Source: an uncultured Oscillospiraceae bacterium
GTDB taxonomy: Bacteria; Bacillota; Clostridia; Oscillospirales; Oscillospiraceae
Direction: 5' to 3'
Length of the DNA: 64,000 nucleotides
Assembly: GCA_934591845.1 (NCBI GenBank)
Contig: CAKTPO010000011.1
Location: 1-64,000 of the forward strand
Positions 9,674 through 19,535 of the stretch are shown in pieces. Positions within the stretch are counted from its first letter, which is position 1; each line of letters starts with the position of its first letter. A model generated the notes under the pieces. It was not told the DNA's origin. It saw only the letters and a list, made by a program, of their open reading frames with translations, and made no database searches. Made by a program: the position numbers and the translations under genes.

Positions 9674-10561
9674 ACGAAGCAAAAGCGTATCACAATCGCT
9701 CTGGCGGTCATGGCGTTCCTGCTGGCACTGGGGCTGACTTTGTATCCTGTTATAAGTAATTATGTAAACCAAAAGTATGCCTCCCAGATTCACACTGCTT
9801 ATCAGGAGGTTATGGAGCAGGCGGATGACAGCGAACTTCTCAAGGCAAAGGAGCTTGCCGATACCTACAACCATACCCTTGTCCCCGGCGCAACAGCAGC
9901 CTACAGCCAAGAGGGCTTGCAGGCTGCATCTGCCGACTACGACAGCCAGCTCGATGTTGCCGGAAACGGCATCATGGGTTATGTGGAAATTCCCAAAATC
10001 AGCGTCAAGCTGCCTATCTACCACGGCACGGAGAATGATTCTCTGGAACGGGGCATTGGGCATCTGTTGGGCAGCTCTCTCCCTGTAGGCGGTGAAAACA
10101 CACATACCATTCTCTCCGGGCACAGCGGCATGGCATCCCAGAAGATGTTTACCGACTTAGAACAGCTCACCACCGGGGATGTGTTCTATCTCCATGTTCT
10201 GGATGAAACTCTGGCATATCAGGTGGTGGAGATCAACACCGTGCTGCCCTACGATACCAGCCTGCTGGGGATTGCTCCCGGCGAGGATCTGTGTACACTG
10301 GTCACCTGTACCCCCTATGGGGTGAACACCCACCGGCTGCTGGTGCGTGGTTCCCGGATTCCCTATGAGGAAGCGGAGCTGCTTATGGAAGAAACTGCCA
10401 GCGAGGAAACAACGGCATCTGCATGGGAGGAAAAGTACCTTCAGGGTGTCATTTTGGGTATTGCCGCCGCTCTAGTTCTGATTCTGGTCATTGCCATTGG
10501 CGCACAGATTTACCAGAGCATTGTTGGCAGCAGCGGAGGGAATGACCATGCGAAACGGTAA
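9674..10561 (+). CDS. Class C-like sortase (pilin polymerase), possible ACG start
   Basis: A membrane-anchored transpeptidase of about 295 residues that would join pilin subunits or anchor them to the wall. It has an N-terminal hydrophobic helix, the catalytic His in TILSGHSGM, the Cys in TLVTCTPYG, a downstream Arg (HRLLVRG), and a second C-terminal helix typical of class C sortases. The start is unusual. No ATG, GTG or TTG is in frame near the ideal ribosome site AGGAGG at 9661-9666, and the codon 7 bases after it (9674) is ACG. The nearest ordinary candidate is a TTG at 9563, deep inside the pilin gene and without a ribosome site. The gene overlaps the next sortase by 14 nt. Confidence 0.85.
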   Translation, partial: TKQKRITIALAVMAFLLALGLTLYPVISNYVNQKYASQIHTAYQEVMEQADDSELLKAKELADTYNHTLVPGATAAYSQEGLQAASADYDSQLDVAGNGIMGYVEIPKISVKLPIYHGTENDSLERGIGHLLGSSLPVGGENTHTILSGHSGMASQKMFTDLEQLTTGDVFYLHVLDETLAYQVVEINTVLPYDTSLLGIAPGEDLCTLVTCTPYGVNTHRLLVRGSRIPYEEAELLMEETASEETTASAWEEKYLQGVILGIAAALVLILVIAIGAQIYQSIVGSSGGNDHAKR

Positions 10562-11321
10562 GCTCCGCGCCTTTCTCATTGCTCTGATGCTGCTGGTGTT
10601 CGCTTCCGGTCTTACCTTTCTCCTGTACCCCTATCTTTGGGGTGCCATGGTTGACCGGGAGATTTCCCTGAATGCTCAGGGCTTTCTGAATCGAGATAAA
10701 ACCGAACCGACCATTTCCGAAGTGATTGTCACTATTGATTCTCCAACAGAGCCGGAGAAGACCAGAGATTACCCGGAACTGTGGGCGGACATGGTTCGCT
10801 ACAACGAAACCATCTACGCCCAAGGGCAGGCAGGGCTTTCCTGTGCGTATGACTACCAGAAACCCAGCTTTCGCCTAACGGATTACGGCCTTTCGGATGA
10901 GGTGTTCGGTGTGATTTCCATTCCCGTTACGGAGCTGGAAATGCCCATCTTTCTCGGCGCAACGGAACAGCACATGGCTGACGGAGCCGCCCATCTGAGC
11001 CAAACCAGCCTGCCCATTGGCGGCGAGAACACCAACTGCGTCATTGCCGGACACCGGGGCTACAACGGTGCCAGCTACTTTCGCTACATCGACAAGCTGA
11101 AAGTCGGGGATTTGGTTTCTATCACAAACCTGTGGGAGACGCTGACCTACCGGGTCTGCGAAATTAAAATCATCGACCCCCACGATGTAACGGAAATCCT
11201 GATTCAGCCGGGACGGGAGCTGCTGACCCTGCTGACCTGCCACCCCTATGCTTCCGGGGGCAGGCAGCGGTATGTGGTTTACTGTGAGCGTGTGGAATCC
11301 CCCGAAGCCAAAAAATCATAA
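10548..11321 (+). CDS. Second sortase
   Basis: A sortase of about 257 residues. An N-terminal membrane helix (AFLIALMLLVFASG) is followed by the catalytic His in CVIAGHRGYNG, the Cys in LLTLLTCHPYASGG and an Arg in RQRYVVYCERV. It lacks the long C-terminal membrane helix of the previous sortase, so the two probably split the work: polymerising the pilin, and attaching the pilus base or the MPDTG adhesin to the wall. The ATG at 10548 is chosen over the ATG at 10542 because GGAGG at 10535-10539 is better spaced from it. Translation is probably coupled to the upstream sortase. Confidence 0.87.
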   Translation: MRNGKLRAFLIALMLLVFASGLTFLLYPYLWGAMVDREISLNAQGFLNRDKTEPTISEVIVTIDSPTEPEKTRDYPELWADMVRYNETIYAQGQAGLSCAYDYQKPSFRLTDYGLSDEVFGVISIPVTELEMPIFLGATEQHMADGAAHLSQTSLPIGGENTNCVIAGHRGYNGASYFRYIDKLKVGDLVSITNLWETLTYRVCEIKIIDPHDVTEILIQPGRELLTLLTCHPYASGGRQRYVVYCERVESPEAKKS

Positions 11322-11339
11322 CGGATCGGAGGTAACACA

Positions 11340-12209
11340 ATGGATTTTATCTGGGATAGCATTACGGACTGGCTGAAGGAAGTGCTTGTCAGCGGAATCG
11401 TCAGCAATCTCTCTGGGATGTTCGATTCCACCAATGAGCAGATTGGAGAAATCGCCGGTCAGGTTGGGCAGACCCCCCAGGGCTGGAACGGCGGCATCTT
11501 CAACATGATTCAGAACCTTTCCAATAATGTGATCCTCCCCCTCGCCGGAGCGATTCTGGCAATCGTCATGACCTTGGAGCTGATTCAGCTCATCACCGAC
11601 AGAAACAATCTCAATGATGTGGACACCTGGATGTTTTTCAAGTGGGTGTTCAAGTCCGCCGCCGCAGTCCTGATCGTATCCAATACCTGGACCATCGTCA
11701 TGGGCATCTTTGACGCTGCCCAGAGCGTTGTCAACGGCGCTGCCGGAGTGATGATTGGAAACACCAGCATCGACATTTCCTCGGTGGTCACGGATTTGGA
11801 AAGCAGGCTCATGGAAATGGATGTGGGGCCGCTGCTGGGGCTGTGGTTTCAGTCCCTGTTCGTTGGTATCTGTACCTGGGCAATCACCATCTGCATTTTC
11901 ATTGTCATCTACGGTCGAATGATTGAGGTGTACTTGGTCACTTCCGTGGCACCCATCCCCATGGCGACCATGGCAAACCGGGAATGGGGTCAGATGGGAC
12001 AGAACTATCTGCGCACCCTGCTTGCCCTGGGCTTTCAGGCATTTCTCATTATGGTCTGTGTGGCGATCTACTCGGTGCTGGTGCAGAACATCTCTGTATC
12101 CGGGGATATCAGCAACGCCATCTGGACCTGCATGGGCTACACAGTGCTGCTCTGCTTCTGCCTGTTCAAGACCAGCAGCCTTGCCCGCTCCGTATTCAAT
12201 GCCCACTAA
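11340..12209 (+). CDS. VirB6/TrbL-like polytopic membrane protein of the conjugation channel
   Basis: A 289-residue protein with several long hydrophobic segments (about residues 60-80, 100-125, 165-200, 225-250 and 262-280) and a soluble N-terminal part. Its place, directly before PrgI and VirB4, is that of the VirB6-like subunit in Tn1549-type ICEs. The family forms part of the inner-membrane channel. A conserved-looking VAPIPMATM turn lies between helices. GGAGG sits 8 bases before the ATG. The family assignment rests on context, topology and recalled similarity to ICE proteins, not on a catalytic motif. Confidence 0.75.
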   Translation: MDFIWDSITDWLKEVLVSGIVSNLSGMFDSTNEQIGEIAGQVGQTPQGWNGGIFNMIQNLSNNVILPLAGAILAIVMTLELIQLITDRNNLNDVDTWMFFKWVFKSAAAVLIVSNTWTIVMGIFDAAQSVVNGAAGVMIGNTSIDISSVVTDLESRLMEMDVGPLLGLWFQSLFVGICTWAITICIFIVIYGRMIEVYLVTSVAPIPMATMANREWGQMGQNYLRTLLALGFQAFLIMVCVAIYSVLVQNISVSGDISNAIWTCMGYTVLLCFCLFKTSSLARSVFNAH

Positions 12210-12220
12210 GGAGGTAAAAA

Positions 12221-12652
12221 ATGCCCTATGTAACCGTCCCCAAAGACCTTACCAAAGTCAAAAGCAAGATTCTTTTTAATCTGACCAAGCGGCAGCTGAT
12301 CTGTTTCAGCCTCGGCCTGCTCATTGGCGTCCCCCTGTATTTTGCAGCCAAGGAGCCGCTGGGCAATTCCTCTGCCGCCATGCTCATGATCCTCACCATG
12401 CTGCCCGCCTTTCTGTTCGCCTTGTACGAAAAGAACGGACAGCATCTGGAGGACATCATCCGCAACATGGTTCGGGTGCTGGTGCTTCGCCCCAAGAAGC
12501 GCCCCTACAAAACCAACAATTTCTATACCGTCGTTGAGCGGCAAAACCAGTTAGATAAGGAGGTATATCGGATTGTCCACCCAAAGAAAGCTGTCCCGCA
12601 CCCAGCAAAAAGAGATAAAGACCGCAATCGCAAGGGCAAATCGGACAGATAA
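12221..12652 (+). CDS. PrgI-family (VirB3-like) membrane protein
   Basis: A 143-residue protein starting MPYVTVPKDLTKVKSK, the standard beginning of PrgI proteins. Two hydrophobic helices (about residues 29-45 and 52-68) are followed by a basic cytoplasmic tail (KKRPYKTNN, then a Lys/Arg-rich end). PrgI corresponds to VirB3 and works next to the VirB4 ATPase. The last 80 bases overlap the start of virB4, so the two are translationally coupled. The ATG is preceded by AAGGAGG. Confidence 0.85.
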   Translation: MPYVTVPKDLTKVKSKILFNLTKRQLICFSLGLLIGVPLYFAAKEPLGNSSAAMLMILTMLPAFLFALYEKNGQHLEDIIRNMVRVLVLRPKKRPYKTNNFYTVVERQNQLDKEVYRIVHPKKAVPHPAKRDKDRNRKGKSDR

Positions 12653-14721
12653 GAAGGAACTGTCCGCACAGGACAGCATTCCCTACCTGCAAATTCGTGT
12701 AGACGGGATCTGTCAGGTCACGCCCACCCACTTCACCAAAACCATCCAGTTCTGGGACATCAACTATCAGCTCTCGGACAATGAGGACAAGCAGGCCATC
12801 TTCGACGGCTGGTGTGATTTCCTCAACTATTTTGACAGCTCCATCAAATTCCAGTTTTCCTTTGTGAATCTGACTGCCCTGCGGGAATCCTTTGCCCGGC
12901 CAATCCCGCTGCGCTCTGACCAGTTTGAAAGCATCCAGCGGGAGCTGTCTAAAATTATTGAGGTGCAGCAGGCAAAGGGAAACAACGGCATCGTGAAAAC
13001 CAAGTATCTCACCTTTGGCATTGATGCCGACAACATCCGCTCTGCCAAGCCCCGCTTAGAGCGCATTGAAACGGACATCCTCAACAACTTCAAACGACTG
13101 GGTGTCAGCGCCGAGGTGCTGAACGGACAGGAACGGCTCCGGGTTCTCCATGACATTCTGCGCATGGACACGCCGGAGTCTTTTGCTTTCCGGTGGGAAG
13201 ATCTGCCCCGTTCCGGGCTGTCCACCAAGGATTACATTTCCCCCAGCTCTTTCCTCTTTAACCGGGCGAAGGATTTCCGCATGGGTAAGAAGTTCGCTTC
13301 CGTCAGTTTCCTGCAAATTCTGGCACCGGAGCTGAGTGACCGGATTCTCAAGGACTTTCTGGATATTGAAAGCAACATTGTGGTCAACATCCATGTGCAG
13401 TCCGTAGATCAGGTCAGCGCCATCAAGACCATCAAGCGCACCATCACCGATCTGGACAAGAGCAAGATTGAGGAGCAGAAAAAAGCTGTCCGTGCCGGAT
13501 ATGACATGGACATCATTCCCTCCGACCTTGCCACCTATGGTGCGGAAGCAAAAAAGCTGCTGTCCGATCTGCAAAGCCGGAACCAGCGTATGTTCCTTGT
13601 GACATTCCTGATTCTCAACACCGCCGACACCAAGCGCCAACTGGACAACAATGTGTTTCAGACAAATTCCATTGCCCAGAAATATAATTGCAGCATTACG
13701 GCACTGGACTATCAGCAGGAAGAAGGCATGGTCAGCAGTCTGCCCCTGGGACTGAACCAGATTGAGATTCAGCGGGGTCTGACCTCCTCCGGCGTGGGAA
13801 TCTTCGTTCCCTTTACCACCCAGGAGCTGTATCAGGACAGCCCGGAGGCACTGTACTATGGCATCAACGCCCTAAGTAACAACATCATTATGGTGGATCG
13901 GAAACTGCTGAAAAATCCCAACGGTCTGATTCTCGGCACCCCCGGTTCCGGCAAGTCTTTCTCCGCCAAACGGGAAATTGCCAATGTTTTTCTGGTGACA
14001 AACGACGATATTATGATCTGCGATCCCGAGGGAGAATACTTCCCCCTGGTGCAGCGTCTGGAGGGACAGGTCATCAAGATTTCTCCCACCTCCAAGCACC
14101 ACATCAACCCCATGGACATCAACCTCAATTACAGCGACGAGGAAAATCCGCTTTCTTTGAAATCGGACTTCATTCTCTCCCTGTGTGAGCTGATCGTGGG
14201 CGGCAAGGACGGCTTGAAGCCTGTGGAGAAAACCATCATTGACCGCTGTGTGCGGATGGTGTATCAGGACTACCTCAATGATCCCAAGCCGGAAAATATG
14301 CCCATCCTCGGTGATCTCTATAACTGTTTGCGCAAGCAGGAGGAAAAGGAAGCTCAGTTCGTTGCCACTGCGCTGGAAATCTATGTCACCGGTTCTCTGA
14401 ATGTGTTCAATCACCAGACCGATGTGGATGTGAGCAACCGGGTGGTTTGCTACGACATCAAGGAGCTGGGCAAGCAGCTCAAGAAAATCGGTATGCTGAT
14501 TGTCCAGGATCAGGTCTGGAACCGTGTCACCATCAACCGGGAAGTCCAAAAATCCACCCGGTACTACATCGACGAATTCCATCTGCTGCTGAAGGAGGAG
14601 CAGACCGCCGCTTACTCCGTGGAAATCTGGAAGCGGTTCCGTAAGTGGGGTGGTATTCCCACGGGCATCACCCAGAATGTCAAGGATTTGCTGGCCAGCC
14701 GAGAGGTTGAAAACATATTTG
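12573..14721 (+). CDS. VirB4-type conjugation ATPase, 5' exon
   Basis: The first 716 codons of the ATPase that powers the type IV secretion channel. It starts at TTG, preceded by AAGGAGG at a good distance, inside the end of prgI. The Walker A motif GTPGSGKSF is near residue 455, followed by ICDPEGEYF. Walker B is in YYIDEFHLLL near residue 666. The exon ends EVENIF plus one base, where a group II intron begins. The open frame runs on a few codons into the intron (GATR, stop), which would give a truncated protein from unspliced RNA. Joined to 17511-17749 it makes a 795-residue protein, the normal length for the family. Confidence 0.95.
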
Positions 14722-17510
14722 GTGCGACACGTTGACGTACAAACATCGCTCTATGAGGGTAACACTTCATAGACTTATGGCCACGCGATGCTAAAAACGT
14801 CGGGCTTATTCCGTAAGGGATAAGCAACAACTGATAACTCGAAAGGTAGAATGACGGGGTAACGCCCTGAAATGCCTTCTCTGATACTTCGACCGGCTCC
14901 GGCTGTAAAGGCAGGGGTCTGGAGCTCGATAAAGTCGGCGGAAGTCTGTCGTAACAGCGTGGCAACACGGCTGACGAAAGTGCGGTAGAGGTACTGTATG
15001 CAGATGACACGCCGGGAGTCTACAAAATATCTATGGTGAGAATTGTCCACGACGGACTGACGAAAACCGCGAATGTACGGGTCTAGATGTTTACCGTATA
15101 GAAATGTACGGACACTTAAATGTGGGTCAGTGCGGTGGAGTAAGAATCGAAAATATGAAACTCCGTATTGTGTTACAGGCACATTCAAGCTGACAGGACT
15201 ATAGCGGACACCTAAGGATATATGCACAGATAGAGTTATCGGAACGTGGAAAGGTACAGAGTTGCACATTTGCAATATGCGGACGAATCATATAAGCCGC
15301 TTAATCTGTGCCGAAAAGCGAAGCTCGAACCTATGACAGCCCAACGAAAAAGGCGGGCTTGAGGAATGGGCTTTAGTCGGTTAGAAACTATTGTTGTCAT
15401 TCAATCTAATAAGGATTACGAGTATGACAAAAAGGGACACTTTCCCCAGAAAGGAGAGTGATGCCTTATGACCAAGAAAAAGGAAAAACAACTGCTATGT
15501 GAGGATAATCTGCGGCACAATGAGTATTACGGAATGCAGAGCACCATTGATAATCTCTACCAAGCGAGTGCAAACGGAGAAGTGTTTACAGACTTAATGT
15601 CCGCTATACTTCAAAGAGAAAATATTTTGCTTGCGTACAGAAATATCAAGAAGAATACAGGAAGTAAGACAAGCGGAACAGACAACCTCACAATCGAGGG
15701 CATCGGAAAATGTACCCCCGATGAAGTGGTCGAAAAAGTAAGATTTATTGTAAATGGAAGCAAACATGGGTATCGCCCCAAACCAGTAAGGCGCAAGGAG
15801 ATACCGAAGCCATACGACCCCAGCAAGACAAGGCCCTTGGGTATCCCTTGTATATGGGACAGGCTTGTTCAACAATGTATCAAGCAGGTAATGGAACCTG
15901 TTTGTGAAGCTAAGTTCAGCAACAACAGCTACGGATTCAGGCCGAATCATTCGGTAGAAAATGCAATAGCAAGAAGTTATCAGCTATTACAGCATGCAAA
16001 TCTCCACTATGTTATTGAATTTGATATAAAGGGATTCTTTGACAATGTGAACCATGCCAAGCTGATACGCCAGATTTGGGCTATGGGGATTCATGATAAG
16101 AAACTGATCTTTCTTATAAAGAGAATACTCAAAGCGCCTATCAGACTTGAGGACGGAACTACCGTTACGCCCGACAAAGGAACACCTCAGGGAGGAATTA
16201 TTTCGCCCCTCTTGGCTAACATCGTACTCAACGAATTAGACCATTGGGTAGAGAGTCAATGGCAATGGTGTCCTATATGCAAGAGGAACACCAGGCCCGA
16301 AAATGGCTACCGGCAGGCAAAGAAATCCAATCTGAAAGAGATGTTCATTGTCCGTTATGCTGATGATTTTCGCATCTTCTGTAGAACAAAGGACGTTGCT
16401 GAGCGTACCAAATGTGCAGTCACTCTCTGGCTGAAAGAACGGCTGAAACTGGAAATTTCAGAAAAGAAAACAAGGATAGTCAACGTGAGAAATCATTATT
16501 CTGACTTCCTTGGTTTCAAAATGAAAGTACACAGAAAAGGCGATAAACTCGTGGTTATGTCGCATATCGCTGATAAGAATCTGGAGCACAAGAGGGAGAA
16601 GCTGAAAGAACAGGCAAAAAGAATCGTCCACCCCCGCAAGATATACGGGGAACAGGGCGAAATCAGATTGTACAACAGTATGGTAACAGGGATGCAGAAT
16701 TATTATTGCATTGCTACGCACGTCAATCATGATTGCGCGTCCCTTAATCGCACGATTATGACTTTGCTGACAAACAGGCTTAGCACCCGTACAGGCAACC
16801 GCCTCGTTAAAAAAGGCAGGGAGCTGACTGCGTTTGAAAAAGCCCGGTTTGGTAAATCCAAAATGATACGGTATGTTGCTGGTACGAACGAACCTATATA
16901 TCCGATAGGTTATACACAGCACAAAAATCCACTTTTTCGTAAGAAAAGCTGGAATTACTATACCCCCGAAGGACGGGAAGGTATTCACGATTGTTTGAGA
17001 ATCAATGTCTCAATGATGTTGGCTCTCATGCGGATGCCAACCTATTCCAATAGTGCCGAATATGCAGACAACCGTATCTCCCTCTTTTCGGCACAATGGG
17101 GCAAATGTGCAGTTACTGGTGATGAGTTCTCTCACATCGGAGAAATTCACTGCCACCATAAGCTGCCACGGCATCTCGGCGGAGACGATTCTTATGGAAA
17201 TCTCGTTCTGATTAAGGACGCTGTACACAAACTCATTCATGCGTCAAACACCGAGACAATTCACAAATATATGGATTTACTTCAGCTTGACAGAAAGCGA
17301 CTGGCTAAAGTCAATAATCTGCGTCAGCTTGCTTCCATGCAGCCCATTTAATCTTACTCACAATTACAACAGTTGCAACACTTTTATAGGTTGATTGTTT
17401 AGACAACGAAAACTACTAACCGATGGAACGCCGTGTGCGGTGAAAGTTGCATGCACGGTGTGGAGTGGGGGAAAAGCCCGAGATTATATCAGAGGCTCAC
17501 CTATCACTAT
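14722..17510 (+). mobile_element. Group II intron 2, inserted in virB4
   Basis: A 2789-nt intron with the same architecture as the one at 17-2814. The 5' end is GTGCGAC and the 3' end is CACTAT. Domain V is at about 17428-17462, and domain VI and the 3' end follow. Removing 14722-17510 joins VENIF to ENSDFIYMLNQ and restores VirB4 exactly. The candidate EBS1, AAATATG at 15151-15157, is fully complementary to exon bases CATATTT at 14714-14720. At the same place in intron 1 the EBS1 is different and matches that intron's own target. Much of domain I (for example 15000-15060) is nearly identical between the two introns, so they share a recent ancestor. Confidence 0.95.
15468..17351 (+). CDS. ltrA: Group II intron-encoded reverse transcriptase/maturase (LtrA-like, HNH)
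   Basis: A 627-residue intron protein in domain IV, related along its whole length to that at 763-2658 (roughly two thirds identical by eye in the first 90 residues). It has the RT palm motif IVRYADDF near residue 300, a maturase region, and an HNH domain with CAVTGDEF and HCHHKLPRHLGG near the C terminus. The ATG lies after AAAGGAGAG, as in the other intron. No stop or frameshift interrupts it. The divergence of the two proteins compared with their shared RNA parts suggests two separate intron lineages rather than a fresh duplication inside this element. Confidence 0.95.
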   Translation: MTKKKEKQLLCEDNLRHNEYYGMQSTIDNLYQASANGEVFTDLMSAILQRENILLAYRNIKKNTGSKTSGTDNLTIEGIGKCTPDEVVEKVRFIVNGSKHGYRPKPVRRKEIPKPYDPSKTRPLGIPCIWDRLVQQCIKQVMEPVCEAKFSNNSYGFRPNHSVENAIARSYQLLQHANLHYVIEFDIKGFFDNVNHAKLIRQIWAMGIHDKKLIFLIKRILKAPIRLEDGTTVTPDKGTPQGGIISPLLANIVLNELDHWVESQWQWCPICKRNTRPENGYRQAKKSNLKEMFIVRYADDFRIFCRTKDVAERTKCAVTLWLKERLKLEISEKKTRIVNVRNHYSDFLGFKMKVHRKGDKLVVMSHIADKNLEHKREKLKEQAKRIVHPRKIYGEQGEIRLYNSMVTGMQNYYCIATHVNHDCASLNRTIMTLLTNRLSTRTGNRLVKKGRELTAFEKARFGKSKMIRYVAGTNEPIYPIGYTQHKNPLFRKKSWNYYTPEGREGIHDCLRINVSMMLALMRMPTYSNSAEYADNRISLFSAQWGKCAVTGDEFSHIGEIHCHHKLPRHLGGDDSYGNLVLIKDAVHKLIHASNTETIHKYMDLLQLDRKRLAKVNNLRQLASMQPI

Positions 17511-17749
17511 AAAACTCGGATTTCATCTATATGCTCAACCAAGCCGCCGGTGACCGGAAGATTCTCGCTCAACAGCTTGGCATTTCTCCCCATCAGCTTT
17601 CCTATGTGACCCACTCCAACGCCGGTGAAGGTCTGCTGTTCTATGGCGATACCATTGTGCCCTTTGTGGACAACTTCCCCAAGGATACAGAGCTGTACCG
17701 CCTTATGACCACTCGCCCGTCAGACAAGAAGGAGGATGCGGAAGAATGA
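17511..17749 (+). CDS. VirB4-type conjugation ATPase, 3' exon
   Basis: The last 79 codons of virB4. They begin with the last two bases of the split Glu codon, then NSDFIYMLNQAAGDRKILAQ. They hold the conserved C-terminal tail with LSYVTHSNAGEGLLFYG and end in an acidic stretch (KKEDAEE). The stretch from 17531 is open but has no ribosome site, so it is not an independent gene. It is joined to 12573-14721 by intron splicing. Confidence 0.93.
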
Positions 17750-17788
17750 GGAATACCCATATCCCGGTAACTCTGGCAGGTGGTATTT

Positions 17789-19519
17789 TTGCGTGAATCC
17801 CGGCTGAAATTTACTGAAAAAGAACGGCTTGACCCGGTTATGGGCAAAGCGGTTCAGAAAGCGGAGAAAGCTGCTGACAAAGCAGAGAAAGCTCAGGCAA
17901 AAATTCCCACCAAAAAGGTTATCAAGCGGGAGCTGATGACCGACAACAGCAATGGCAAGATCAAGGTAAAGCTCCATTTTGAGGATATGGAGAAAAAGCC
18001 GCCCTCCCAGCTCAAAGTTACCGACGCCCCCACCGCCGCAGTACGAAGGCAGATCCGCCGGGAAATCCGAGATTCTGAGGATGACAATGTGGGTGTGGAA
18101 GCTGCCAGCTATGCCGCAGATACCGTGGATTCTTCTGCCCATCTGCTTCAGGAAGCCCACCATTCCGCCCAGCTCCAGCCCTACCGTGCCGCTGCCCGTG
18201 CGGAAAAGCAGCTGGAGAAAGCAAACATCCATGCCCTGCAAAAGAAAGCAGAGGTGGAACACCCCACCAGCAACCCCCTTTCCCGGTGGCGTCAAAAGCA
18301 GGCCATCAAGCGCCAGTATGCTGCCCAGAAAGCCGGGCGCAGTACCGTGGAGGGCAGTGCTCGGGCTGCAAAGGAAGCTGCCAAAAAGTCGGAACAGGCG
18401 GCAACCTTCGTGGCGCGGCATCGAAAAGGGTTTGCCGCCGTCCTCGGTATCCTGCTGATTCTGGCATTCCTGCTCAACGCTGTGTCCTCCTGCTCCATGA
18501 TGGTGGAGGGCATCGGTGCTGGAATCGCTGCCGGCAGCTATGCCGCCGCTGACGATGATATTGTGGGTGCGGAAGCAGCCTACTGCGCCATGGAACAGGC
18601 ATTGCAGCAAAAGCTGGACCACTATGAGCAAACCCATGACTATGACGAGTACCACTATGCGCTGGACGACATCGGGCATGACCCCTATGTGCTGACGGCG
18701 ATTCTGTCCGCCATGCACCCCGGCGAGTGGACATTGCCGCAGGTTATGGGAACGCTGGAAATGCTGTTTGACAAGCAGTATATTCTCACGGAAACTGTGG
18801 AGAGTGAAACCCGCTATCGGACGGAAACCGTCACCGGGGAACGCCATGCCCGTGATCCCGTCACCGGGGCCTATCTGTATGACCAGTGGGGCTACCCCAT
18901 TATAGAGGAATACGAGTATGAAACTCAGGTTCCCTACACCTACAGGAGCGTCACCGTCAAGCTGGAAAACTTCGATCTCAGCCATGTCCCTGTGTATGTG
19001 ATGGACGAGGAAACTCTGGGCCGTTACGCCATCTATATGGCCACGCTGGGCAACCGCCCCGACCTGTTCCCGGATTCTGACTACATCCGGCAGATGCTGA
19101 TCGAGGGTTACACCAAGTATGACCTTCCGCCGGAGGCTCTGGAAAACGCCCGGTTCGCCGCCATGATAAAGGAAGCGGAAAAGTATCTGGGTTACCCCTA
19201 TATCTGGGGCGGCAGCAATCCCAGCACTTCCTTTGACTGCTCTGGCTTCGTATGCTGGGTTCTCAATCACAGCGGCTGGCGGGTCGGCAGAATCAGCGCA
19301 CAAGGGCTGTACAACCTCTGCACCCCGGTTTCCCGGCGCAACGTCCGTCCCGGTGATCTGGTGTTCTTCAAGGGCACCTACAAAACAAATGGTGTTTCCC
19401 ATGTAGGCATTTATGTGGGAGAAAACCGAATGATTCACTGCGGAAATCCCATTTCTTACACAAATATCAACACCCAATACTGGCAGTCCCATTTTTTCAC
19501 ATTTGGGCGTCTGCCCTAA
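17789..19519 (+). CDS. NlpC/P60 cell-wall hydrolase of the transfer system (VirB1-like role)
   Basis: A protein of about 576 residues. The N-terminal 200 residues are basic, Ala/Lys-rich and probably coiled-coil. A membrane helix follows near residue 220 (AVLGILLILAFLLNAVSSC). The C terminus is an NlpC/P60 peptidase with YIWGGSNP, the catalytic Cys in FDCSGFVCWV and the His in GVSHVGIYVG. Such proteins cut peptidoglycan peptides so that the channel can cross the wall. The start is either TTG at 17789, 5 bases after AGGTGG, or GTG at 17780. A stop at 17768 rules out anything further upstream. It follows virB4 by about 40 bases in the same operon. Confidence 0.85.
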   Translation: MRESRLKFTEKERLDPVMGKAVQKAEKAADKAEKAQAKIPTKKVIKRELMTDNSNGKIKVKLHFEDMEKKPPSQLKVTDAPTAAVRRQIRREIRDSEDDNVGVEAASYAADTVDSSAHLLQEAHHSAQLQPYRAAARAEKQLEKANIHALQKKAEVEHPTSNPLSRWRQKQAIKRQYAAQKAGRSTVEGSARAAKEAAKKSEQAATFVARHRKGFAAVLGILLILAFLLNAVSSCSMMVEGIGAGIAAGSYAAADDDIVGAEAAYCAMEQALQQKLDHYEQTHDYDEYHYALDDIGHDPYVLTAILSAMHPGEWTLPQVMGTLEMLFDKQYILTETVESETRYRTETVTGERHARDPVTGAYLYDQWGYPIIEEYEYETQVPYTYRSVTVKLENFDLSHVPVYVMDEETLGRYAIYMATLGNRPDLFPDSDYIRQMLIEGYTKYDLPPEALENARFAAMIKEAEKYLGYPYIWGGSNPSTSFDCSGFVCWVLNHSGWRVGRISAQGLYNLCTPVSRRNVRPGDLVFFKGTYKTNGVSHVGIYVGENRMIHCGNPISYTNINTQYWQSHFFTFGRLP

Positions 19520-19535
19520 TAAGGAGCGTGATTCT

